A DNA stretch of 64,000 nt from Anaerohabitans sp964387285 (GTDB lineage Bacteria; Zhuqueibacterota; Zhuqueibacteria; Residuimicrobiales; Residuimicrobiaceae), in assembly GCA_964387285.1 (NCBI GenBank), contig CAYLWO010000017.1:19536-83535 (forward strand). Reading direction: 5' to 3'. Both the position numbers and the translations under genes were made by a program. Below are positions 27,898 to 36,770 of the stretch, one piece after another. Under the pieces are notes generated by a model that did not search any database, was not told where the DNA came from, and saw only the letters and a program-made list of their open reading frames with translations. How positions within the stretch are numbered: position 1 is the first letter of the stretch; each line of letters starts with the position of its first letter.

Positions 27898-28914
27898 TTA
27901 TAAACTGAATCGCAATGAAAATCGGTTGACCGTGTCAAACAGACTGAACGGCATATAGGCATAATCAACGGCGAAACCGAATTTTTTCACGCCAAAACCT
28001 GCTGTGAAGTCATAACCGAACTGATTGGTGATATAACCGGCGCGCAACGCCAGCATATCCAGGAACCGGTACTCGCCGCCGATATTGAGATATTCGGGAT
28101 AATCTCGCGGATGCACGGCATCAACCGCCACCAGCAAGCTATGTTGTTTGGGATTGACCGGCAGCAGATCCAGCACATTCATGGAAACGCCGATTTTAAA
28201 GGTCAACGGCAGTTGAAAACTTTCCGCTTCATATTTGATCTCTTTGGAAAAATTGCGCACCGACATGCCGAACACCAGACTTTTTAATCCGGTTTTATAC
28301 AGAGTGCCGAAATCAAAGGCAACCACATCACGTGAATATTTTTTGACATCGATACTGGTGATGGAATCGGTCACGGTGGTGTTGGGCACAAAACTGTTGC
28401 CCAGATCCTGATTGGCATATTTGATATGGCCGCCTACGCTGAATCGATCCGACAATTCACGGGCATAGCCCACGCCCACGGCCAATATGCCGGGGCTGCC
28501 CCATTCTGGAATATCTTCATATCCTTTGTCGTTTTTAGCAAAGCTGGTCCAGTAGAACTTGCCGTAATCCGCGGTCATGAAACTGAAGCCGATCACGCCA
28601 TAGCGGCCGCCGGCGATGTTGAGCGCAGCCGAACCGGAGAGGTATTGAATGTCGGCGATCCATTGCATGCTGTTCAAATTGATATCCATGCGCCCGGGCA
28701 TGCCGGTCAGACCGGCCGGATTGTAGAACAGTGCGGTTGAGGCGCCGTGACAGGTATTGTAGGCTTCGCCCATGGCCGAAGCCTGAGCATTGACGCCGAT
28801 GCTGAGAAACTGAAATCCGGTTTGCGCCAATTTCTGCTGGCCGAAAAGCAAAGAAGCAAGGCCGAAGACGAGGATTATGGTCAGCCGCCGGCCGTATATT
28901 TTTTCTAGTTTCAT
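27898..28914 (-). CDS. PorV/PorQ-family outer-membrane protein (copy b)
   Basis: A 338-residue FadL-like outer-membrane protein of the PorV/PorQ (UPF0164) family. In T9SS, PorV shuttles cargo from the SprA translocon to the attachment complex; many relatives in these phyla are uncharacterised. Signal peptide about 1-25, then QKLAQTGFQFLSIGVNAQASAMGEA, the diagnostic N-terminus, and ALFYNPAGLTGM, the family NPAG loop. The barrel ends RFSLRFSL. It lies in tandem after a paralogue of identical length (28950-29966) and before TonB receptor copy 2, on one strand with short gaps. Whether it is a true T9SS subunit or a receptor-associated paralogue cannot be told from sequence. Confidence 0.85.
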   Translation of the reverse strand: MKLEKIYGRRLTIILVFGLASLLFGQQKLAQTGFQFLSIGVNAQASAMGEAYNTCHGASTALFYNPAGLTGMPGRMDINLNSMQWIADIQYLSGSAALNIAGGRYGVIGFSFMTADYGKFYWTSFAKNDKGYEDIPEWGSPGILAVGVGYARELSDRFSVGGHIKYANQDLGNSFVPNTTVTDSITSIDVKKYSRDVVAFDFGTLYKTGLKSLVFGMSVRNFSKEIKYEAESFQLPLTFKIGVSMNVLDLLPVNPKQHSLLVAVDAVHPRDYPEYLNIGGEYRFLDMLALRAGYITNQFGYDFTAGFGVKKFGFAVDYAYMPFSLFDTVNRFSLRFSL

Positions 28915-28949
28915 TCCAGACGCCTTTATCTATCTTTGTTCGGTAAACG

Positions 28950-29954
28950 TCATAATGCAAAATGAAAAGAGAATCGGTGCACGTCGCCGAACAATCCGAA
29001 CGGCGTGTAGGCATAGTCCCAACCGATTTGATAATTCTTGAAATCCTTCACCAGACCAACGCCGGCATTGAATCCGTGTTCATCATTCGGGGTGGAATAG
29101 CCGGCGCGCACGGCAAAGAGATTGGCCAGCACGTATTCGCCGCCCACGTTGATCTGCTCCGGATAATCCCGCGGATGCACCGCATCCACGGACACCAACA
29201 GGCTGTGCTTCGCCGGATCGATATCATACAGGTCGAACAGGTTCATGGACAAACCGACTTTGAACGTCAGCGGCAGCTGAAAACCCTCTTCCAGATATTT
29301 TATTTCCTGAGAAAAATTGCGCACATGCATGCCGAAAAAAAGGCTCTTGTACCCGGTGCGATAAAGAATGCCGAAATCAAAGGCCATCACATTGCGCGAG
29401 TAATCGGTGCGGCCATATTGACTGCCGTTCAGCATGCTGGTGACGGCGCTGCCCAGGTTTTGATAGACATATTTGATATTGCCGCCGATGGCAAACTTGT
29501 CGGTCAAGGCATTGGCATAACCGACGCCCACGCATCCGGCGCTGGGGCTAAACGTGCCCATATCCTCATAGCCTCGTTCTGAGGAGGAACGAATGGTCGA
29601 CTTGAAATCACCGTACATGACGTTCACGACGGAGACGCCGATGACGCCGAACTTGCCCTGCATCGGTCTGAAGGCCACGCTGCCAAAACCGTAATTAATG
29701 CCGGCGATCCAGCGCACACTGCCGACCGCCGCATCCACGTTATGATCCAGGCGAGCCATGCCGGCCGGATTAAAAAACATGGATTCGGATCGGCCTTCCA
29801 CTGCGCTGGCGGCATCGCCCATGGCGCTTATTTTAGGGTCGGTAGAAACGCTGAGAAACTTCATGCCGGTCTGCGCCAATTTCTGCAGTTGACCGAAACC
29901 CGTTCCGAATGAAAGCAGTATCACGCTGATAATAATGCCACGCAGAGATTTCAT
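28950..29954 (-). CDS. PorV/PorQ-family outer-membrane protein (copy a)
   Basis: A 334-residue FadL-like barrel of the PorV/PorQ family, about 21 bases after the stop of exported protein copy A. The start is taken as ATG at 29954 (MKSLRGIIISVILLS, a good signal peptide); an in-frame GTG 12 bases upstream is possible. It has QKLAQTGMKFLSVSTDPKISAMGDA and MFFNPAGMARLD, the two hallmark family blocks, and ends RFSFHFAL. Segments shared with copy b include YSRNVMAFDFGILYRTGYKSL and VDAVHPRDYPE, which point to a tandem duplication. Context as for copy b: it sits between an exported Fn3/CTD-like protein and a TonB receptor. Confidence 0.85.
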   Translation of the reverse strand: MKSLRGIIISVILLSFGTGFGQLQKLAQTGMKFLSVSTDPKISAMGDAASAVEGRSESMFFNPAGMARLDHNVDAAVGSVRWIAGINYGFGSVAFRPMQGKFGVIGVSVVNVMYGDFKSTIRSSSERGYEDMGTFSPSAGCVGVGYANALTDKFAIGGNIKYVYQNLGSAVTSMLNGSQYGRTDYSRNVMAFDFGILYRTGYKSLFFGMHVRNFSQEIKYLEEGFQLPLTFKVGLSMNLFDLYDIDPAKHSLLVSVDAVHPRDYPEQINVGGEYVLANLFAVRAGYSTPNDEHGFNAGVGLVKDFKNYQIGWDYAYTPFGLFGDVHRFSFHFAL

Positions 29955-29975
29955 TTCGTTACCCACAATTTAGAG

Positions 29976-32042
29976 TTAACGGATAATGACAAACTTGACG
30001 ATTTCACTTTCACCGGTCCTGTTGTCCGTGACCACCGCAATATAGATTCCGGTCACCACGATCTGGTTCGACGAAGTCGTACAGTTCCAGTAAGCATCGC
30101 CGGTATCGTCCGTATGTTCGATGGTCTTGATCAACTCGCCGTTTTCAGTGAAAATTTTAATGGTGCACAAGCCCGGAATGTCGAAAAAGCCGATCTTGTC
30201 CGGCTCATCGGGGAAACGCAATGCGCTGGCGTCAGCGCCCAAAGAGAAGGGATTCGGCACCACGCGAATTTGACTCAGGCTGGTTCCGGCCGGTCGTTTC
30301 AAAGTGGCCGGATCGTAGGTTTGCGTATAATAGCGGCTGCTGCGCAAAGGACCCGGGGCGGTCAGGCCGGCGCCGGTGTTGGCTGAGGCATTGCCCACAG
30401 CTACGATATAATAATAATAACTGGGGCCGCGCTCCAGATTTCTGTCATTATACACGCGATCGTTGGGTCCCACCGAAGCGATCAGCGCATAGGTGCTGTC
30501 ATAACGTCCTTTGGCGCGATAGATTTCAAAACCGCTCAGATTATCCATACCTCCAGGAAAAAGATCCCACGTTAACTCGATGCGATCGCCCAGACCGTTG
30601 ACGAAAAATTGTTTGGGCGGCAACGGCGGCTTGGGAATTTCATAACCTGATTGATGGTTAGCGGTAATGCGGCGAAAGGTTTGGAACAGCGAATCCCTGC
30701 TGGACATGACCCATTCGTTCTTTTGTTTGGCGGTAATCTGTTTTTGTTTGTATTGCCGGCCAACTTCTATGCATTTGGCCCGGCTGAGACCGGCGGCTCC
30801 TTCGGCCAGGACAACGTGAATACTCTCGCCGGGTTTGATCGTATAGGGACCATAGCCGTTAAAGGCTGAAAAACCTCCGGCTGTGCCCAGAGCCGGGTCG
30901 CCGGTGGGTTCGGTGAACTTGCCGGCCGGTTCCACCTTGTCGGCGTGTCTGGGCGACATGTGACCATAGGACATCCAGCCGTACTCTTGCGTCATTTTAA
31001 CCGTATTCAAGGCGTCGTTATTGGACTGTAACGGGTCATCAGAACTTTGATACATGGTGGTGCTGGGCTGGCCCAGGTCGTCGATTTTTTGTGTTGCGGA
31101 TTTATCGGCGTATAACGTGAGAATGCCGGCAAACTGAGCTGCAGCCAAACGTCCGGTGGAGTCGGTTTTGTCGATGTAGCCTGCACTTTGCGTAGGATCC
31201 CAAACCGGCGCGCCCACATTGTCATAGGTTACGAACGGCGGGAATTTGCCATGCCAGAAATAGTGCGCGCGAAATTGTTCGTTGGCGGCATCCGCCTTGA
31301 CGCCGTCGCCGCGCGTATCGATCATGGTGTTCATGCCCCAGCCGGTGCCGTTGCCGATGACATAGCGCGGTTCCCGACACACCGACATGCGATACTGGAA
31401 CAAAAAATATACATCGTTCAAGGTGACGTTGGGCAACTCGATATCCGCATCCGCATCGGTGTTGCCGGTGTTGGTAAAGGTATAGTCCAGGATGTGATAG
31501 TTGTCATGAAAATCCTGACTGAACTGCATGATTTTTCGTTCAATGGTCAAGCCCAGCGCAGAATTGATCACACTGATGATCATACGATCAGGTTTGATAT
31601 TGGGATCAACCCGGTCATTGAAGGTCAGGGCTTCGCCCTGGGAACGGTTGCCGTCCACATACACTTCCGGCGGATCAAAGCGGCTGACCATCTCAAATGT
31701 AACGGGAAAGAGTTCATTGGTGCCGCGCACACGCGGTCCTACGTGTACGACTTTGTGTTCGTAGAAAACGTTTTTCTCATCGGTGAAGCCTCTGGCGCCG
31801 ATCCACATTCCTTTGGCCGCCTGCATGTCCTGATAATTATAGATGGCCGGCCAGCGAAAGCCGTACTGCTGAGAAGCAAACAGCCCGTGTTCGATTTCGC
31901 CGCCGATGTCCGAATACCAGTTATGGAACGAGCCGGCAGCAAGCCACTTGGTGTTGTCCTGGCCCGGCGCCGGGCAGGCGAACAGAACAAAAAGAAATAA
32001 GCAAGACAAAAAATGTCGCAGCAGGATATTACGGTTATTCAT
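29976..32042 (-). CDS. Exported Fn3-domain protein with T9SS-like C-terminus (copy A)
   Basis: About 688 residues. The start is ATG at 32042 with GAGG six bases upstream; an ATG 24 bases earlier almost abuts the upstream gene and lacks a ribosome site. Signal peptide HFLSCLFLFVLFACPAPG. The large N-terminal domain (about 25-440) matches copy B at 22570 (GNTDADADIELP, LTIERKIMQFSQDFHDNYH, PDRMIISVINSALGL). An Fn3 domain (about 475-575) and a C-terminal module starting IRVVPNPFSLGADAS and ending IVKFVIIR follow, a variant T9SS sorting-type domain. It comes 29 bases after TonB receptor copy 1, in the same order as receptor 2 and copy B. Probably secreted and surface-linked; the ligand is unknown. 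Confidence 0.75.
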   Translation of the reverse strand: MNNRNILLRHFLSCLFLFVLFACPAPGQDNTKWLAAGSFHNWYSDIGGEIEHGLFASQQYGFRWPAIYNYQDMQAAKGMWIGARGFTDEKNVFYEHKVVHVGPRVRGTNELFPVTFEMVSRFDPPEVYVDGNRSQGEALTFNDRVDPNIKPDRMIISVINSALGLTIERKIMQFSQDFHDNYHILDYTFTNTGNTDADADIELPNVTLNDVYFLFQYRMSVCREPRYVIGNGTGWGMNTMIDTRGDGVKADAANEQFRAHYFWHGKFPPFVTYDNVGAPVWDPTQSAGYIDKTDSTGRLAAAQFAGILTLYADKSATQKIDDLGQPSTTMYQSSDDPLQSNNDALNTVKMTQEYGWMSYGHMSPRHADKVEPAGKFTEPTGDPALGTAGGFSAFNGYGPYTIKPGESIHVVLAEGAAGLSRAKCIEVGRQYKQKQITAKQKNEWVMSSRDSLFQTFRRITANHQSGYEIPKPPLPPKQFFVNGLGDRIELTWDLFPGGMDNLSGFEIYRAKGRYDSTYALIASVGPNDRVYNDRNLERGPSYYYYIVAVGNASANTGAGLTAPGPLRSSRYYTQTYDPATLKRPAGTSLSQIRVVPNPFSLGADASALRFPDEPDKIGFFDIPGLCTIKIFTENGELIKTIEHTDDTGDAYWNCTTSSNQIVVTGIYIAVVTDNRTGESEIVKFVIIR

Positions 32043-32070
32043 ACAAGCCTCAATGGTATTGAACATCGAT

Positions 32071-35000
32071 TCAGAAAGAAAAATCCCAATTCAACTTGAT
32101 GCCGAAAAAGATATCGCGCGGATTCAGAAACGTGAAATATTCCTGGTTCGGCATGTCGATGTAAGCTTTGTTATCCAGCACCCATTGTTGATGCTCCTTG
32201 TCCGGATCGTTGGCGTCATACGGTTCATACGGCACGGTGCGATAATCGCCGGGCTTGTCATGGCCCGGAACATTGCCGTAGCTCAGCTTGTCGCCGATTT
32301 CAGCCGGCAGATGCAGAGACTGCATATACGCGATGTAATCCTTGCCGTCGTAAAAGCCGTAATTGGACATATATTTGATGTTGAGCGCGTTATTGATGTC
32401 CGCAAAAATATCCAGTTCCAGACGTTTGATGCGTATGGTCTTGCTGATGCGCAAAGTAACGTTGTAATAATCGCGCCACTGCACGTTGTTCACGATGCCG
32501 GGGATGGAACCGCCGCCGGTCCAGGTAAAGTGACGGCCGGCGCTCCAACTGGCCAGAATGCTCAGATTCCAGTTGCTGAGCGGCTGCACGCCCAGCAGCG
32601 TGGGACCGAATTGTTGCGGCGTGAAGAGATAGATATTGGCGCGGGCAAAAGGTTGCGGCACCGGTTTGGACTGGTAGTTATTGGTATATTCCCGCTCGTA
32701 CAATCGCTGCAAGGCGGGATTCTGGTTATATTGATCGAAATCAAAATTTCCGCTGGTGGTGACATGATAGGTATAGTTGGCGAATCCCTGCACCCAATTG
32801 CCGCGATTCTTGGTGACCGTGGCTTCAAAGCCGCGAATGTCCTGATAGTTGCTCGGCGTGGTGACGGAATAACTCACCTTGTTGTCGCCGGACTTGTAGG
32901 TGATCGTGCGGGATTGATTGGAAATGTCCTTGTAATAACCTGCCAAATGCAGCAGGAATTCATCGAGCAGATTGTGTTCATAACCCAATTCATAGGCCAC
33001 GGTCTTGGGCAGGGTGATGTTGGGATTGCCTAACGAAGAGATCGAGTTGTTGTCCGTGGAACGCACAACGCGAAACAGGTTTGACGATTCCGGCAATTGG
33101 CGAAAATGGCCGTAATTAAAATAGATTTTGCTGTTGACCGAGATGGGAAAAGCGATGCCCAGGCGCGGACTCAGATTGAATTGCTTTTTGGTATCGACTT
33201 TTTCAATCATGGTGTCCATGACAGCGGCATTGGCGGCCGTAAAGCCCTGATCGAATTTATCGTAATCGTACCACTTGCCGCCGGCATGGGAATAATCCAG
33301 ACGCAAACCGATGTTGGCAATCATGCCCTCAAACTCGAGCTTGTCCTGCACATACAAGGCGCCGGTTTTAGGAAAGGTGTGCCAGCGGGACACCGATTGA
33401 TAACGATATAAATATTCATCCACTGCGGCATAACGGGTGTTATTATCGGTATAGGTGAACTCGGCGCCGGCTTTGAGAAAATGGTAACGGTTCAATTGAC
33501 TGGAAAAATCAACCTTGCCCGTATACGTGACGATGCGGGTGGTGTCGCGCGAATTGCTCATACCCACGCCCATGCGCATGCTGCCGCCGTCGCCGCCGGC
33601 AATGCCCATGCTGGGCCATGGATAGTAACCGAACGGCGCTTCATCGACGTAATTGCTGTTGCCGAACAGATACACCCTGGAGGTATCGCGGCTGCGGCCG
33701 GGATTGGTGTCATACTTGGATTCAAAACGCTGCAAACTTGCTTCATAAAAAGTTGAAGACGACAACACATGGGTCAACTTGGCGGCGGTGCTGTTGCGCA
33801 GGATGCGCGTCGGGCACCAGTAATCGGTGGCAAACATGCGCGTGTCGATATAACTCACCTGGCTGAGATTGGAAGCGATGCCCTCTGTGGAACGAAAAAT
33901 GCCGCCGGCGCCGCTGCGCGAGCTGTTGGCGCCTGTGGCTGCGCCCTGCAATCCCTCGATCATCAGTTTCATGTTCGGTTTGAGATCTGCCGATAATTTG
34001 AGTTGACCGGTATAATCGCGATAACTGTCCTTGACCAGGGGCACCAGGTACATTTCCTGCGCGCTGCGATAAGAGGCCAGAAAACGCAAGCCGCCCAACC
34101 GGCTGCTCAGACCGGGCACAGGACCGCCGAAGGTGGCATCCAAATCATAATCCGGCTCCTTAATATCCAGTTGCCGGCGGTGCTCCCACAGAAAAAGTTG
34201 TTGTGCGGCATAAGGGGTCAGGTCGTTGTTCGGATTGTTATCAGCAATGCGTCGCGCAGACAAAGCGTTCCATCCCTCAAAGCTGGCATACTGTTTTTGT
34301 GTAAACGCGTCCCAGGCGCCGTTCGTAGTGCCGGTCCAGCAGACGTCGTCATCCAGATAAGGACGCAACCAAAAGGTGTTGGGATTGTTGGGAGACGGGC
34401 CAAAATGCTTTTGCGCCACCGGGCTATAGCGGCTGATGAGAGACAATGAATATTGATCTTTCTTGCCTTCTTTGGTGATCACATTGATCAAACCGGAACG
34501 CACATTGCCGTACTCGGCATTAAAGCCGCCGGTTTGAATCTGAATTTCATTGATGGAAGTAAGACTGACGGCTGTGTACGGCGTATTGTCGCGCGGATCG
34601 CGCAAGGTAACACCGTCCACCATAAATGCGGTCTGATCGATCGAACCGCCGCGAATCTGCAATCCCTGCGCGCCGGCCTGCAGACCGATCACGGTATTGA
34701 TGCTGACCGTGGGCAGAATTTCCATTTCGCGGCTGGTGATGTTGGCCTGACTGGATGAGACATCCTTGGTCACCACCGGACGTTGCGCCACCACCGTAAC
34801 GGTCTCACCCTGTAACGTTTCCTGTTTCAGTGTGATATTATTGTTAGTGGTCAAATCGATCTGCACGCGAATGTTCTTGACATATTGGGTGGTATACCCG
34901 ACAAAGCTGGCGCGCAAGGTATATTCACCGGGCGGCACGTTCAAGATGGTATAGTATCCATCTATGTTGCTGACGGCGCCGAGCGTGGTATTTTCCAGCA

Positions 35001-35136
35001 TAATGTTCACGCCGGGCATAATGTCGCCGGAAGCAGCGTCCTTAACCAGACCGGCGATCTTGCCGGTGGTCCCGGCCAACAGTGCCGTGCTGATAAATGA
35101 AAAAGAAAGAAGAATCAGGATTGGAGATCTCTTCAT
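32071..35136 (-). CDS. TonB-dependent receptor with carboxypeptidase-regulatory-like domain (copy 1)
   Basis: About 1021 residues. The start is ATG at 35136 with GGAGG seven bases upstream; 33 more in-frame codons upstream are untranslated leader. Signal peptide (ILILLSFSFISTALLAG), CarboxypepD_reg-like domain (IAGLVKDAASGDIMPGVNI), plug (INTVIGLQAGAQGLQIRGG, VDGVTLRDPRDNTPYT, QTGGFNAEYGNVRSGLINV) and a large barrel ending LKLNWDFSF. It imports an unknown substrate across the outer membrane. It heads the surface-protein block, with a putative promoter at 35236-35263. It resembles the second receptor (24819) along its length, for example SWSAGRHFTW against NWKAGAYDTF and both ending with an NPR-FGIK block. 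No SusD-like lipoprotein is present. Confidence 0.88.
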   Translation of the reverse strand: MKRSPILILLSFSFISTALLAGTTGKIAGLVKDAASGDIMPGVNIMLENTTLGAVSNIDGYYTILNVPPGEYTLRASFVGYTTQYVKNIRVQIDLTTNNNITLKQETLQGETVTVVAQRPVVTKDVSSSQANITSREMEILPTVSINTVIGLQAGAQGLQIRGGSIDQTAFMVDGVTLRDPRDNTPYTAVSLTSINEIQIQTGGFNAEYGNVRSGLINVITKEGKKDQYSLSLISRYSPVAQKHFGPSPNNPNTFWLRPYLDDDVCWTGTTNGAWDAFTQKQYASFEGWNALSARRIADNNPNNDLTPYAAQQLFLWEHRRQLDIKEPDYDLDATFGGPVPGLSSRLGGLRFLASYRSAQEMYLVPLVKDSYRDYTGQLKLSADLKPNMKLMIEGLQGAATGANSSRSGAGGIFRSTEGIASNLSQVSYIDTRMFATDYWCPTRILRNSTAAKLTHVLSSSTFYEASLQRFESKYDTNPGRSRDTSRVYLFGNSNYVDEAPFGYYPWPSMGIAGGDGGSMRMGVGMSNSRDTTRIVTYTGKVDFSSQLNRYHFLKAGAEFTYTDNNTRYAAVDEYLYRYQSVSRWHTFPKTGALYVQDKLEFEGMIANIGLRLDYSHAGGKWYDYDKFDQGFTAANAAVMDTMIEKVDTKKQFNLSPRLGIAFPISVNSKIYFNYGHFRQLPESSNLFRVVRSTDNNSISSLGNPNITLPKTVAYELGYEHNLLDEFLLHLAGYYKDISNQSRTITYKSGDNKVSYSVTTPSNYQDIRGFEATVTKNRGNWVQGFANYTYHVTTSGNFDFDQYNQNPALQRLYEREYTNNYQSKPVPQPFARANIYLFTPQQFGPTLLGVQPLSNWNLSILASWSAGRHFTWTGGGSIPGIVNNVQWRDYYNVTLRISKTIRIKRLELDIFADINNALNIKYMSNYGFYDGKDYIAYMQSLHLPAEIGDKLSYGNVPGHDKPGDYRTVPYEPYDANDPDKEHQQWVLDNKAYIDMPNQEYFTFLNPRDIFFGIKLNWDFSF

Positions 35137-35235
35137 TGCAAATCCTCCAATGGTTCGGGGTCGAGTAGGGGCAACGAGGTTTTTGCTAGCATATTTACTA
35201 GGGAATGGTGATTCATCATCACAATTTAAAATCAA

Positions 35236-35263
35236 TTAATATTCTAATGGTTTTAACGTTCAA
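35236..35263 (-). promoter_or_regulatory. Putative promoter of the receptor/export block
   Basis: On the minus strand TTGAAC (35263-35258) and TATTAA (35241-35236) with a 16-base spacer, about 100 bases upstream of the receptor ATG at 35136 and inside the only gap above 100 bases before that gene. Motif only. Confidence 0.4.
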
Positions 35264-35291
35264 ATGCAATTTATTTTTCCAAAAAAATAAC

Positions 35292-36608
35292 CTACAACAG
35301 ATTGCTGGCCAGCTCGGCCAGTTCGGAGCGCTCTCCTTTTTCCAGCCACACATGTCCAAAAAGCGACTGCCCCTTCATCCGGTCAATTAAATAACACAGG
35401 CCGTTGGATCGCGAATCGAGATAGGGGCTGTCGATCTGCCAGGGATCGCCGGTAAAAACCACTTTGCTGCCTTCCCCGGCGCGTGTGATGATGGTCTTTA
35501 CCTCATGCGGCGTCAGATTCTGCGCCTCGTCCACAATAAAATAGATGTGATTTAAACTGCGGCCGCGGATATAGGCCAGGGGCGCGATCTCCAATTTCCC
35601 GCTGTCCAGCATTTCTTGAATGCGCTGACTGCGTTCATCCGTTTCCGCATACTGGTTGCGAATCACGCCGAGATTGTCGTACAACGGTTGCATATAGGGA
35701 TCCAATTTGGATTCTATATCGCCGGGTAAATATCCCAGGTCCTTGTTGGACAGGGCCACAATAGGTCTGGCGAGAAAAATTTGCCGATAAGCCTTGCGAC
35801 ACTCCAGGGCCGCGGCCAGGGCCAGCAAGGTTTTTCCGGTGCCGGCCTTGCCGCTCAGCGTCACCAACTGCACATCGGTATTTAGCAAAGCATGCAGTGC
35901 GAATATCTGCTCTACATTGCGCGGCACGATGCCGTAGGCCTGATTTTTTTCAATGCGCTCCAGCTGTCGGGTTTGCGGATGATAAAAAGCCAGCGCCGAG
36001 CGACTGCCGTTGCGAAAAATGAAATATTCGTTCGCCAGGGGCCGCTCCACCGGCGCTTCGCCGACCGGCACCTGATAAGGCGACGTACACAAGCGATCGA
36101 TGATTTGGTGGTCGATATTTTCCACCAGCCGTTTGCCGCGATAGAGCTTGTCGATGTCCTCGATTTTATCGGTGTAATAATCCTGGGACTGTAAACCTAT
36201 GGATTTGGCTTTAAGACGAAGATTGACGTCTTTGCTGACAAAGATGACTGAGGTCTTGGGATTTTTTTTAGCAAGATACAATGCGGCGCTGAGGATGCGA
36301 TGATCGGCTTTGGCTTCGAAAAAGGCATTGGTGACCTCCGGTTCATCCTGAAACACCGTGAGGATGGAAATACGTCCCCGGCCCTCGCCCAGACTGACAC
36401 CGCCGTTGACCAGATGATCGCCGGAATAACCGTCTAACAGCCGAATGAATTCACGCGCATGAAAATTGATCAGATCCTGGCCGCGTTTAAATGCGTCGAT
36501 CTCTTCAATGACGGTTATCGGTATGACAATGTCATTTTCCTGAAAATGAAAAATGCAGGATGCATCGTGCAGAATAACGTTGGTATCCAGAACAAAGATT
36601 TTCTTCAC
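35292..36608 (-). CDS. phoH: PIN-PhoH family ATPase
   Basis: Two-domain PhoH2-type protein of about 438 residues, a cytoplasmic RNA-acting ATPase/ribonuclease family. An N-terminal PIN nuclease domain (about 1-150) starts KKIFVLDTNVILHD, with acidic residues at DTN, VIEEID and the later SKDVNLR. The PhoH-type P-loop domain (about 225-438) shows LSGKAGTGKTLLALAAAL (Walker A), YFIVDEAQN (Walker B) and KVVFTGDPWQID. GTG at 36608 is preferred: GGAG lies about nine bases upstream, and the in-frame TTG at 36623 overlaps that site. It is divergent from the SNF2 gene, with a good promoter match at 36653-36681. In bacteria PhoH2 proteins have RNA unwinding and cleavage activity; the cellular role here is not known. 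Confidence 0.88.
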   Translation of the reverse strand: MKKIFVLDTNVILHDASCIFHFQENDIVIPITVIEEIDAFKRGQDLINFHAREFIRLLDGYSGDHLVNGGVSLGEGRGRISILTVFQDEPEVTNAFFEAKADHRILSAALYLAKKNPKTSVIFVSKDVNLRLKAKSIGLQSQDYYTDKIEDIDKLYRGKRLVENIDHQIIDRLCTSPYQVPVGEAPVERPLANEYFIFRNGSRSALAFYHPQTRQLERIEKNQAYGIVPRNVEQIFALHALLNTDVQLVTLSGKAGTGKTLLALAAALECRKAYRQIFLARPIVALSNKDLGYLPGDIESKLDPYMQPLYDNLGVIRNQYAETDERSQRIQEMLDSGKLEIAPLAYIRGRSLNHIYFIVDEAQNLTPHEVKTIITRAGEGSKVVFTGDPWQIDSPYLDSRSNGLCYLIDRMKGQSLFGHVWLEKGERSELAELASNLL

Positions 36609-36652
36609 AAACAGCCACTCCAATAATCAAAGTCATGGAAGCGCTTCTATAA

Positions 36653-36681
36653 AATATAAGATACTGGGCGGAAAATAGCAA
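36653..36681 (-). promoter_or_regulatory. Putative promoter of the PIN-PhoH gene
   Basis: TTGCTA (36681-36676) and TATATT (36658-36653) on the minus strand with a 17-base spacer, about 45 bases before the GTG start at 36608. Confidence 0.45.
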
Positions 36682-36722
36682 GTAAATTCGAGTTACATAG
36701 ATCACATTTATTTTTACAATGC

Positions 36723-36751
36723 TTGCTTTTTAGGTAAATTTTTGTTACCTT
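36723..36751 (+). promoter_or_regulatory. Putative promoter of the SNF2 helicase gene
   Basis: TTGCTT (36723-36728) and TACCTT (36746-36751) with a 17-base spacer. The ATG at 36771 would lie about 12 bases after the start point, so the leader would be very short. AT-rich context makes this tentative. Confidence 0.3.
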
Positions 36752-36770
36752 TCAACTTGCCTTTTTATCG

